Assembly: GCA_021648375.1 (NCBI GenBank)
Contig: JAKISW010000014.1
Coordinates: 1 to 62,551, forward strand
Length of the DNA: 62,551 nt
Source: Devosiaceae bacterium
Lineage (GTDB): Bacteria; Pseudomonadota; Alphaproteobacteria; Rhizobiales; Devosiaceae
Direction of reading: 5' to 3'
Numbering within the stretch: the first letter of the stretch is position 1; each line of letters begins with the position of its first letter. Below, piece after piece: positions 43,765-50,620 of this stretch. The notes under the pieces are model-generated. The model was not told where the DNA came from, searched no databases, and worked only from the letters and a program-made list of their open reading frames with translations. A program made the position numbers and the translations under genes.

Positions 43765-45283
43765 CGCATTATTTGGCCAACATATCGGCAAAACAACACC
43801 ATTTTTGCATTTAGCAGACGGCTCCACTGTCAGCCATGAGGAATTTTTGCAGACAGCAGGTCGCTATGCAAATGCTCTAAATCAACTGGGCCTGCTGCCT
43901 GGTGACCGGGTGGCCGTTCAGGTGGATAAGTCGCCCCAGGCTTTAGCCATATATGGAGCTTGTGTGCAGGCCGGGATGGTTTTTTTGCCATTAAACACCG
44001 CCTATACACCGCCAGAGATTTCTTATTTTCTGGAGGATAGCGGCGCAAAACTTTTTTTATGCCAATCACTGCTCAAGGATAAATTGACCGGTATCGCAAA
44101 TCAGGCCGGGGCGATATTAAAAACGCTCGACGCTAACGGTACGGGCACATTTGCTGACCTGGCACATACCGCATCAGCTGAATTTGCCACAGCAGACCGT
44201 GACGGTGAAGATCTGGCGGCGCTGCTTTATACATCTGGCACCACCGGGCGCTCCAAAGGGGCGATGCTGAGCCAGAACAACCTCATCTCCAATGCGCGCA
44301 CATTAGTGGATGTGTGGAAATTTTCCGCTAAGGATGTGCTGTTGCACGCACTGCCTATTTTTCACACCCATGGACTTTTTGTAGCGAGCAATGTGAGCCT
44401 TGTGGCTGGCGGCTCAATGATTTTTTTGAACCGTTTTGATCTGGACACAGTGATTGAAAATCTGCCGCGCGCCACCACAATGATGGGTGTGCCCACCTTT
44501 TACACCCGCCTTTTAGATGATCCACGGTTTGACGCTAACCTTAGTGAGCATATGCGCCTGTTTATTTCCGGCAGTGCTCCGCTTTTGGCCGAGACCCATA
44601 CTGCCTTTCATTCCCGGACCGGGCACACCATTCTGGAACGCTATGGCATGACCGAAACCAATATGAATACCTCAAATCCATATGAGGGCGAGAGGCGTGC
44701 AGGCACGGTGGGAAAACCTTTGCCCGGTATCGAGTTGCGGATTACTGATCTGGAAACCGGCAATGTTTTGCAGGCGAACGAAATCGGCATGATTGAGGTG
44801 CGCGGCAAAAATGTGTTCAAAGGTTATTGGCAAATGCCAAAGAAAACCGCCGAAGAACTTCGTGCAGACGGATTTTTTATAAGCGGTGATCTGGGTCGTA
44901 TTGATTCAGATGGTTATGTCCATATTGTGGGGCGCAACAAGGATATGATTATTTCCGGGGGATACAATATTTACCCCAAGGAAATCGAGCTGTTATTAGA
45001 TCAACAGCAAAATGTTCTGGAAAGCGCCATTATTGGAATCCCCCACCCGGATTTTGGCGAAACCGTTGTGGGCATACTGGTCGCAAAGGGCGGAGCTACG
45101 CTCGATCTTCCTAAAATCAGCGAGGCACTTTCCAAGTCGCTTGCACGGTTTAAGCATCCAAAAAAACTAATTATCATCTCCGAGCTACCCCGAAACGCCA
45201 TGGGAAAGGTTCAAAAAAACATTCTTCGAAGCAGGTACGAAAGAGAGCTGAGCGAGGGTATTAAAAACCGGGTGGCAAAGTAG
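43745..45283 (+). CDS. matB: Malonyl-CoA synthetase (malonate--CoA ligase)
   Basis: This 512-residue acyl-CoA-ligase-family enzyme activates malonate with ATP and CoA. The P-loop motif LLYTSGTTGRSKGAML is at about residues 160-175, then ERYGMTETNMNTSNPY, the hinge GRNKDMIISGGYNIYPKEIE, and the catalytic Lys in PRNAMGKVQKN. The start at 43745 lies 20 bases inside matA. With MatA it converts imported malonate to acetyl-CoA. Confidence 0.94.
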   Translation: MSNPLFDALFGQHIGKTTPFLHLADGSTVSHEEFLQTAGRYANALNQLGLLPGDRVAVQVDKSPQALAIYGACVQAGMVFLPLNTAYTPPEISYFLEDSGAKLFLCQSLLKDKLTGIANQAGAILKTLDANGTGTFADLAHTASAEFATADRDGEDLAALLYTSGTTGRSKGAMLSQNNLISNARTLVDVWKFSAKDVLLHALPIFHTHGLFVASNVSLVAGGSMIFLNRFDLDTVIENLPRATTMMGVPTFYTRLLDDPRFDANLSEHMRLFISGSAPLLAETHTAFHSRTGHTILERYGMTETNMNTSNPYEGERRAGTVGKPLPGIELRITDLETGNVLQANEIGMIEVRGKNVFKGYWQMPKKTAEELRADGFFISGDLGRIDSDGYVHIVGRNKDMIISGGYNIYPKEIELLLDQQQNVLESAIIGIPHPDFGETVVGILVAKGGATLDLPKISEALSKSLARFKHPKKLIIISELPRNAMGKVQKNILRSRYERELSEGIKNRVAK

Positions 45284-45714
45284 TTCCTGGCCTGTTAAAT
45301 TTATATGGTTTTGTTTGCGACCGTGCTGCCAGCAGGACAGACAAAATAAACCACTTTACCCTTCAGGATGTTAGGGGGTATGCGACTATATAAAAATCAA
45401 ATTGTGCTCTTCGACAGAGCAAAGTCAAACTCACCAGCGAGCCGCGGCCAATGCCGTGACCTTTTTGGAGATATGGGCGAAAGCGAGTTTGCCGCGAGAC
45501 AGAAAATGGTGCATGGAGAAACTCGAACACTCTCTAAGTGCATTGTTTATACGCATTAAATCGAAGTGGGGTTTGATAAATACCCCGGATTATACCCCGG
45601 GCTTGCATTGTTTCAGAAGTATGAGTCCAAAAGCGGAGAACCGGTCGAAGTTAATGCCAGCTTCTTTGAAGATAAAAGAGCCATGATCCGTAAGTTGGGC
45701 ACTGTTTAATCCAA
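45284..45714. other. Gap at the left edge of the decayed island
   Basis: These 431 bases hold no recognisable gene. A reading frame ending at 45711 (tail RAMIRKLGTV) sits where an antitoxin would precede the ParE-like remnant, but I cannot assign it. No terminator for matB is obvious. Confidence 0.4.
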
Positions 45715-45720
45715 GTGCAC

Positions 45721-46008
45721 ATGAAAATTGTATTCCGGCCAGCCGCAATTGAAGATTTGGGCAATATTCTGCTTCACAGTGCCCAGGATGACCCGTCCGC
45801 TGCAATACGGGTGGTCGATGCTATTGAAGCATTTTTCCTTGAAACACTGGCAGATAATCTGCTTATAGGTGCATCTAGGGATGAAATTGTTCAGGGTCTA
45901 AGAATTTTTTCAATCAGTGCTTAGCCGGTTTGCTATTTCGTGGCAGTCGATCGCAATGAAATTTCCCGCATTATTCATGGTTCACAGAATTACCAGAACT
46001 TGCTCTAA
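45721..46008 (+). pseudogene. ParE/RelE-family toxin with an in-frame amber stop
   Basis: From ATG 45721 the frame reads MKIVFRPAAIEDLGNILLHSAQDD, the N-terminus of ParE-type toxins, and reaches GLRIFSISA before TAG at 45922-45924. In the same frame it continues with CYFVAVDRNEISRIIHGSQNYQNLL to TAA at 46006, which is the expected ParE C-terminal core (the usual pattern is YLIFYR...IVRVLHGARD). So one nonsense codon breaks an otherwise complete toxin of about 95 residues. No cognate antitoxin is recognised upstream. Confidence 0.78.
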
Positions 46009-46057
46009 TTCACCTACACCTCGCCAATCACCATATTCCCAGCTAACCTAACTTTGC

Positions 46058-46109
46058 CTCGGAGGAATAAACGGTTCCGAGCATCGCGATGCTCCTAAAT
46101 CTTTAGGAG
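46058..46109 (+). promoter_or_regulatory. Three overlapping hairpins in the alpA leader, possible RNA switch
   Basis: Hairpin A pairs CTCGGA (46058-46063) with TCCGAG (46076-46081). Hairpin B pairs GAGCAT (46079-46084) with ATGCTC (46089-46094). Hairpin C pairs CTCCTA (46092-46097) with TAGGAG (46104-46109). A and B share three bases, B and C share three bases, and C hides the AGGAG ribosome site of alpA. A with C (site closed) excludes B (site open). The palindromes could instead be protein-binding sites. Confidence 0.5.
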
Positions 46110-46117
46110 ATATCGAG

Positions 46118-46303
46118 ATGAGATTTTTATCAAAACAATAAGTCAAGGAAATGGTTTTGTATTCGCCTCAACACATTGCACGCCTGGAAGCGGCAGGTAA
46201 GTTCCCCAAGCGGGTACAGCTTGGTGCCAATAGGGTGGGATGGGTTGAAGACGAAGTGCTGGACTGGCTCCAACAAAAGATTGACCGTCGAGACAAAGAC
46301 TGA
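46118..46303 (+). pseudogene. AlpA-family phage/island regulator with an in-frame ochre stop
   Basis: The frame reads MRFLSKQ, then TAA at 46139-46141, then VKEMVLYSPQHIARLEAAGKFPKRVQLGANRVGWVEDEVLDWLQQKIDRRDKD (split here only in meaning) to TGA at 46301. This is the whole AlpA/MerR-like helix-turn-helix protein of about 61 residues with one codon changed, most simply CAA to TAA. AlpA proteins activate the integrase or excision genes of P4-like islands. The gene has its own ribosome site (AGGAG, 8 bases upstream) and terminator. Confidence 0.85.
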
Positions 46304-46339
46304 CCGGTGCTCCGCGGGGTTGCAACCCTGTTTGGAGCT

Positions 46340-46377
46340 GGGGTGGCTGGAGTTAATTGCTCCGGCACCCCTTTTTT
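46340..46377 (+). terminator. Rho-independent terminator of alpA
   Basis: GGGGTGGCTGGAG pairs with CTCCGGCACCCC (one bulged base) around a 7-base loop and is followed by six T residues. Confidence 0.88.
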
Positions 46378-46417
46378 GCCAGCAGATGGAAGTCATTAAT
46401 TATGCTATAATTCATTG

Positions 46418-46540
46418 ATGAAAGATCAAACCAATAGCTCCACCCTGTCGCTTGAATTCCAAATGGTAACCGCATTCGAGTACGAACTGTTGTTGAACAG
46501 GTTAAAACACCAAACACCCCTACCGATCATTACCTGGTAA
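46418..46540 (+). CDS. Small hypothetical ORF
   Basis: ATG 46418 opens a 40-residue frame (start MKDQTNSSTLSLEFQMV, end PLPIITW). I recognise no family and no clear ribosome site. It may be a remnant and is listed only because it fills the gap between alpA and the toxin-antitoxin pair. Confidence 0.2.
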   Translation: MKDQTNSSTLSLEFQMVTAFEYELLLNRLKHQTPLPIITW

Positions 46541-46568
46541 AAGGCACAAGTTGCATAAATCCGGATTT

Positions 46569-46583
46569 TCCGTACAATACGGA
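46569..46583. promoter_or_regulatory. Inverted repeat upstream of the antitoxin gene
   Basis: TCCGTA-caa-TACGGA is a perfect inverted repeat 17 bases upstream of the antitoxin start, where Phd/YefM antitoxins usually bind to repress their own operon. Confidence 0.6.
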
Positions 46584-46599
46584 TATATCAACTTAAACA

Positions 46600-46878
46600 A
46601 TGAAAGCCATGAATATGAAAACCATGACCGCCTCAGCGGCGAGTAAAGAGTTCGGCCGATACATAGATGCTGTGCAGCGCGAGCCGGTTGTCATTACCAA
46701 GCAAAACCGACCAGTGGCGATTACGCTATCGATGCAGGATGCTGAAGAGCTGTTCCAATACCGCGTGGACGCGGGAATTGAAAAAGGCCTGCTGGATGTA
46801 AAGCAGGGGCGCGTATCGCCGTTTACACCAGAATATTCAGATCAGCTAAAGCAAAGATTTAAAGCACAAGCTGAGTAG
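46600..46878 (+). CDS. Phd/YefM-family antitoxin
   Basis: This 92-residue protein has the Phd/YefM N-terminal DNA-binding fold (TASAASKEFGRYIDAVQREPVVITKQNRPVAITLS, split, residues 9-43) and a C-terminal toxin-wrapping tail (GLLDVKQGRVSPFTPEYSDQL). In-frame ATGs at 46609 and 46615 are alternative starts. It is followed after 6 bases by a RelE/ParE toxin gene, the standard antitoxin-first order. Confidence 0.88.
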   Translation: MKAMNMKTMTASAASKEFGRYIDAVQREPVVITKQNRPVAITLSMQDAEELFQYRVDAGIEKGLLDVKQGRVSPFTPEYSDQLKQRFKAQAE

Positions 46879-46884
46879 CTTTTT

Positions 46885-47202
46885 ATGCAAGTCATCATCA
46901 CACAAAACGCTGAGAACAATCTCGGTGAGATATATGCTTATCACTTGGAATATAGCGCAGCATATGCTGATAGCTTCCATGATGAGCTTACCCGTTTCAT
47001 CATCGAAAACCTTGCCGACCATCCCCGCATGGGACATGTTTACAATTCTGAAAAGAATATTTACCGACTGGTCTATCGTGACCGCTACAACACCTATTAC
47101 ACCATTGAAGGCAACCAGATATTCATTCTATTCATCATTGATGGGCGTTTGTCCTTGAACGCTGAATTGGCAGAGCCAGGCATTGAGCTACCGCCACGAT
47201 AG
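46885..47202 (+). CDS. RelE/ParE-family toxin
   Basis: This 105-residue protein has the ParE/RelE fold: an N-terminal strand-helix pair (MQVIITQNAENNLGEIYAYHLEYS, split), the LADHPRMGHVY turn, YRLVYRDRYNTYYTIEGNQIFILFIIDGR as the C-terminal sheet. It appears complete, unlike the neighbouring ParE remnant. Whether it targets gyrase or mRNA cannot be decided from sequence. Confidence 0.85.
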   Translation: MQVIITQNAENNLGEIYAYHLEYSAAYADSFHDELTRFIIENLADHPRMGHVYNSEKNIYRLVYRDRYNTYYTIEGNQIFILFIIDGRLSLNAELAEPGIELPPR

Positions 47203-47314
47203 GCAATAACATTGAGGTATTCCCCCAATCTCAGATGGGGATGCAGGTGCCACTTTTATGGGGAGCGTTCGTAATTACGTGTCATTTCTGTAAACTGAAG
47301 AAAAGGAATGACAC

Positions 47315-47560
47315 ATGCGCGAAGAATTTGATTTTGAAGCGGCTTTGGCTGCTTTGCGAGAAGGACGTGGTCTCACCGGTAAGGATGGTATCCTGACGCC
47401 GCTGATCAAGCAGCTGACGGAGGCTGCCCTTCAAGCTGAAATGGAGGTGCATTTGCAAACTGCCAAACCTGCCAACCGCAGGAACGGCTCTGGGAGCAAG
47501 ACCATCAAATCCACCACGGGCAGTTTTGATTTGGCAACGCCACGTGACAGGGGCGTGGAA
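47315..47560 (+). pseudogene. IS256-family transposase, N-terminal fragment
   Basis: The first 80 or so residues match the start of IS256 (mutator) transposases: GKDGILTPLIKQLTEAALQAEMEVHL, RRNGSGSKTIKSTTGSFDLATPRDRG (both split). Homology stops abruptly after PRDRG at about 47558, and the frame runs on to 47647 through unrelated sequence. The DDE catalytic domain is missing. Upstream sequence from about 47256 looks like the element's left end, though I cannot verify the terminal repeat. Confidence 0.85.
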
Positions 47561-47589
47561 GTCCTGCCGTACCTCTGGTCATTATTGGC

Positions 47590-47643
47590 ATTGCCCCGTA
47601 GGGGCAGAGTGATGCGGGTTCAAGTTCCGCCGTTGCACCAAAA
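47590..47643 (+). other. tRNA-3'-end-like segment, possible attachment-site scar
   Basis: GCGGGTTCAAGTTCCGC (T arm) is followed by CGTTGCACCA, ending like a tRNA or tmRNA with CCA. A long-variable-arm-like hairpin (TGCCCC/GGGGCA) precedes it. The acceptor half is one base short and no 5' half is present, so it is not a functional tRNA. Such 3' ends are common integration targets. Confidence 0.45.
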
Positions 47644-47650
47644 ATAAAAT

Positions 47651-48196
47651 TTAACTTTTTATTGCCCGATAAAGCGTTGAACGATTAACGTCAAGGGAGT
47701 GGGCGACCGCCGCAGGTCGTTCACCTGAATCAATCAATTTTCTAGCATGTTTTATCTGCGGCGGTGTCAAAGATCGGGGGCGACCTATGCGCACCCCACG
47801 CTTGCGAGCGGCCGCAAGCCCTGCTTGGGTGCGTTCAATGATCAAAGACCGCTCAAATTCAGCCAGAGCACCCATAAGATGGAAAACAAGCCGACCGCCT
47901 GCGGTTGTGGTGTTGATGTCATCAGACAGAGATTGAAACCCTGCCCCCTGCCCTTCTAAATCTCGAACGATTTGGATTAGGTGCGGCAAAGAGCGTCCTA
48001 AACGATCAAGCCGCCAAACTGTGAGAACGTCACCAGTTTTGAGTGAGCGCAAAAGATTTTCTAGCTTAGGGCGTTTTGTTGATATGCCTGAAACCTGTTC
48101 AGTAATGATCTTTTTGCATCCGGCCGCCTTGAGTGCATCCCGTTGGGAATTTGCATTCTGATCGACAGTTGAAACACGCGCATATCCAATTTTCAT
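47651..48196 (-). CDS. Serine recombinase (resolvase/invertase family)
   Basis: This 181-residue enzyme has the catalytic domain with nucleophile Ser9 in GYARVSTVDQN, the conserved VWRLDRLGRSLPHL, and the E-helix region ALAEFERSLIIERTQAGLAAARKRG, then a C-terminal helix-turn-helix (AAVAHSLDVNRSTLYRAI). I start at ATG 48196. The frame runs back to 48295 through inverted repeats. No Tn3 transposase is adjacent. It appears intact within an otherwise decayed island. Confidence 0.92.
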   Translation of the reverse strand: MKIGYARVSTVDQNANSQRDALKAAGCKKIITEQVSGISTKRPKLENLLRSLKTGDVLTVWRLDRLGRSLPHLIQIVRDLEGQGAGFQSLSDDINTTTAGGRLVFHLMGALAEFERSLIIERTQAGLAAARKRGVRIGRPRSLTPPQIKHARKLIDSGERPAAVAHSLDVNRSTLYRAIKS

Positions 48197-48216
48197 GCAG
48201 GTATTTTGCATCAAAG

Positions 48217-48296
48217 TTTTGCAACAGCCAAGTCTTTGAAATAATTCATCCCCAGAAAGTGTTGCAAAAAGGATGGGTTTTGCGACATATTTCAAA
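48217..48296. repeat. Res-like inverted repeats next to the serine recombinase
   Basis: TTTTGCAACA (48217-48226), TGTTGCAAAA (48260-48269) and TTTTGCGACA (48278-48287) surround the region just upstream of the recombinase start. The last two form a 28-bp inverted pair with 8-bp spacer, the size of a resolvase subsite. TTTGAAAT and ATTTCAAA (48235, 48289) form a second inverted pair. Confidence 0.5.
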
Positions 48297-48331
48297 TATA
48301 GGGTTCCCTTTACAAGGATTAAGATTAAATA

Positions 48332-48544
48332 TCATAGGACAATTCCTGGCCCGTAAGCAGAGTAAGTAAAAAATGCGAATGTAGTGGCTATCATTAAATA
48401 TGCGCTGATTGAGGCGCGCCAGCTACTCATTAGAAAATTTTTAAGTTGCGGCAAAAGTTTGCTAAAAACCCAAAGTATTGGAAAGAGTAATGCCCACGCA
48501 ATTGATATTATCCCTAAGAATACAATGCTAGGGTCCAGACTCAT
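48332..48544 (-). CDS. Small hypothetical membrane protein, start supplied by the IS end
   Basis: This 70-residue frame has two hydrophobic helices (about residues 7-29 and 46-66) and no family I recognise. Its ATG lies inside the terminal repeat of the neighbouring IS5-type element, so the original N-terminus was probably cut off and replaced by MSLDP. It may or may not be expressed. Confidence 0.45.
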   Translation of the reverse strand: MSLDPSIVFLGIISIAWALLFPILWVFSKLLPQLKNFLMSSWRASISAYLMIATTFAFFTYSAYGPGIVL

Positions 48545-48994
48545 TTAAATCCAATAGCATATGAGAGCTGCGATGCATAAAGCAGCCATGAAGTTGCTGG
48601 CGTTTTTATCATAGCGTGTTGCGATCCTGCGGAAATCTTTAAGCCTGCCGAACATACGTTCTATGACGTTGCGGTTTCTGTAGCGCTTTGCATCGAAACT
48701 ATAGGGTTGCCTGCGATTGCTTTTGTTTGGAATGACCGGCTGAATACGCAACTTCTTTAACCGGGCGCGGTAATGATTGGCATCATAGGCCTTGTCAGCC
48801 AGCAGGTAGCGAGCCTTTGGCAGGTGATTGGCCAGCATGACCGCTCCCTTGATATCAGCGGTTTGACCCGGCGTCAGATAGAATGCCAGAGGACGGCACA
48901 GGGCATCACTTATGGCGTGTACCTTGGTGTTTTGTCCCCCTTTTGTTAGGCCGATGGCCTGAGCAAAAGCCCCCTTTTTCCACCCGCTGCACAC
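48545..48994 (-). CDS. IS5-family transposase, orfB (catalytic C-terminal part)
   Basis: This frame supplies the C-terminal transposase domain: the second catalytic Asp in LLADKAYDANHY and the Glu in RNVIERMFGRLKDFRRIATRYDK (split). It is in the -1 frame relative to orfA and overlaps it. The shift site is a run of A then G (GGAAAAAGG) near 48975. It has no good start of its own, so it is probably made only as an OrfAB fusion. Confidence 0.88.
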   Translation of the reverse strand: MCSGWKKGAFAQAIGLTKGGQNTKVHAISDALCRPLAFYLTPGQTADIKGAVMLANHLPKARYLLADKAYDANHYRARLKKLRIQPVIPNKSNRRQPYSFDAKRYRNRNVIERMFGRLKDFRRIATRYDKNASNFMAALCIAALICYWI

Positions 48995-49308
48995 CGATGG
49001 GCCTTGATGTGGGTACTATCGATGGATATTTCCTCTTGCGTTCCGGCCAAGGCTGTTACCAACTCACGGAACATATATTGCCAATGGCCTTTTTGTGACC
49101 AGCGGTTATAACGATTGTAAATCGTGGTTGCCGGTCCATAGCGAGGTGGGCAATCCCGCCATCGACATCCCGATTGCAAAACATGAATGATGCCAGAAAT
49201 AACGCGCCGGTCATCCTCACGACGCCGCCCTGCTGCCCGATAAGGCAAATGGGGCTTGATCAGCTCAAATTGTTCATCTGATAGCCAAAAACCTTGCTTC
49301 ATAATCAA
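48946..49308 (-). CDS. IS5-family transposase, orfA
   Basis: This 120-residue frame has the IS5/IS427 N-terminus (WLSDEQFELIKPHLP, SGIIHVLQSGCRWRDCPPRYGP split) and the first catalytic Asp in EISIDSTHIKAHR. Its own reading ends shortly after the slippery A-run, so a programmed -1 shift would join it to orfB. Confidence 0.9.
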   Translation of the reverse strand: MIMKQGFWLSDEQFELIKPHLPYRAAGRRREDDRRVISGIIHVLQSGCRWRDCPPRYGPATTIYNRYNRWSQKGHWQYMFRELVTALAGTQEEISIDSTHIKAHRCAAGGKRGLLLRPSA

Positions 49309-49370
49309 AAACCTCCAAATCCAATAACTAAACTATTGAATCACATAATGGTTAATGAGTTTGGAGCCTA

Positions 49371-50033
49371 AATGCTGCCAAGGCCAGAAAGTTACGCTCA
49401 GGTGAAAACCCTGCCGCCTGACGTGGGCATTTGGAACTGCTCTTGCCACGGCGCTCAAAAATTGAACAAGGGCATTTTGTTGCAATGGACTATAAACAGG
49501 TGCCCCAATTTATGACTGATCTACATAGTCGTGAAAGCATGGCAGCTTTAGCGCTTGAGTTTTTGATCCTGGCAGCTTGCCGTTCTGGCGAAGTACGCAA
49601 TGTTCAATGGTCTGAGGTAAGCTTTCAAAATGCAACATGGGTTATCCCAGCCCTCAAGATGAAAGCTGGCAGGGAACACAGAATTCCACTGACTAAGCCC
49701 ATGTTGCATATTATCGAAAAGGTGCGCCCCTTTAGTCAGGAAAGTGCGTTTGTCTTTCCAAGTCGCTCTGGACTAACTGCCCTGTCAGACGCAGCACTCG
49801 GATCTGTACTAAAACGCATGGGGATAACAGGTGCTACGGTACATGGCTTTCGTTCATCATTTAGAGATTGGGCGGGCGACGCCACAGACTTTCCACGGGA
49901 GATTGCCGAAACAGCCCTTGCCCATGTGGTAGGTGATGCAACCGAGCGCGCCTACCGGCGATTAGACTCCTTTGAAAAACGCACTACAATGATGAATGCA
50001 TGGGCTGATTATTGTTTGTCAGATTTAAGCTAA
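49371..50033 (+). pseudogene. Tyrosine integrase (P4-type), truncated and with an in-frame opal stop
   Basis: Reading from the IS edge, the frame gives AAKARKLRSGENPAA, then TGA at 49419-49421 where P4 integrases have Trp, then RGHLELLLPRRSKIEQ and the complete catalytic domain: Arg in AACRSGEVRNVQW, HxxR in HGFRSSFRDWAG, and the region around ALAHVVGDATERAYRR with the nucleophile Tyr. The N-terminal half is absent on the far side of the IS, so a deletion accompanied the insertion. An open frame from TTG 49431 could still encode the catalytic domain alone. Confidence 0.88.
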
Positions 50034-50072
50034 ACCAAAATCAATTTGGCCAGCTTAAAAAAGTAGGAAAAA

Positions 50073-50462
50073 GTGCCCCTTTCTGCGATTGCACCACGCA
50101 TCGGCATTCGCGAAACGCGGCCGATTGTTGGTGAATACCAGCTAACAGAAGAAGATGTTTTCAACGGCAGAAATTTTGCTGATGGCATTGCCAAGGGCTG
50201 TCATCATATCGATATCCCCTTGAGGTCACTTATGCCTAAAAAGCTTAACAATATGTTGAATGCCGGACGTTGTTTGTCAGCAGACCAGCCTGCATATGGG
50301 ACAAGTCGTTTAATGGGTAATTGCCTGGCAATGGAGCAAGCGACCGGCAGTACCGCAGCGCTATTTGTTGATCGGGGTTTAAGCAATATACGGGATGTTA
50401 GCATTGTGGAATTGCTCTCCAAACTTACCCGCCAAGGCGCCATTCTTGAAGGGCCACATTAA
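50073..50462 (+). pseudogene. FAD-dependent oxidoreductase remnant with internal deletion
   Basis: This frame matches the C-terminal third of the FAD_oxidored family: GIRETRPIVGEYQLTEEDVFNGRNF (split), then PLRSLMPKKLNNMLNAGRCLSADQPAYGTSRLMGNCLAMEQATG (split), where the last part contacts FAD. Some 20-30 residues expected between KGCHHIDI and PLRSLMP are missing. The N-terminal FAD-binding domain is absent. It marks the right edge of the scrambled zone. Confidence 0.75.
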
Positions 50463-50620
50463 GCAGATGATATCGGGCGGATGCGGCCATACTACCTAAC
50501 GGTATGTGACACTTAACGCCCAGTGATTCACCAAGTTTCAAAACCACCACCCTGATCAACACCCTCGCTAGAATAAGTCGGTTGGATGGCCAAGCGCATT
50601 TAGCCCAGCCTCTTTTGACA

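Larger units (their letters stand above)
48531..49368 (-). mobile_element. IS5-family insertion sequence (IS427-like, two-frame transposase)
   Basis: About 838 bp. The ends GGGTCCAGACTCATT (48531) and, inverted, GGCTCCAAACTCATT (49354-49368) match at 13 of 15 positions. TA flanks both sides and could be the target duplication. It carries orfA and orfB in overlapping frames and looks intact. It abuts a truncated integrase on the right. Confidence 0.85.

Noticed and set aside
45368..45686. Two overlapping plus-strand frames left of the ParE remnant
   Set aside because: Neither has a ribosome site or any recognisable motif. An antitoxin identity was considered but cannot be supported.
47315..47647. 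Frame of 110 codons read as a complete small protein
   Set aside because: Only the first 80 codons are IS256 transposase. The rest is read-through across the tRNA-like scar.
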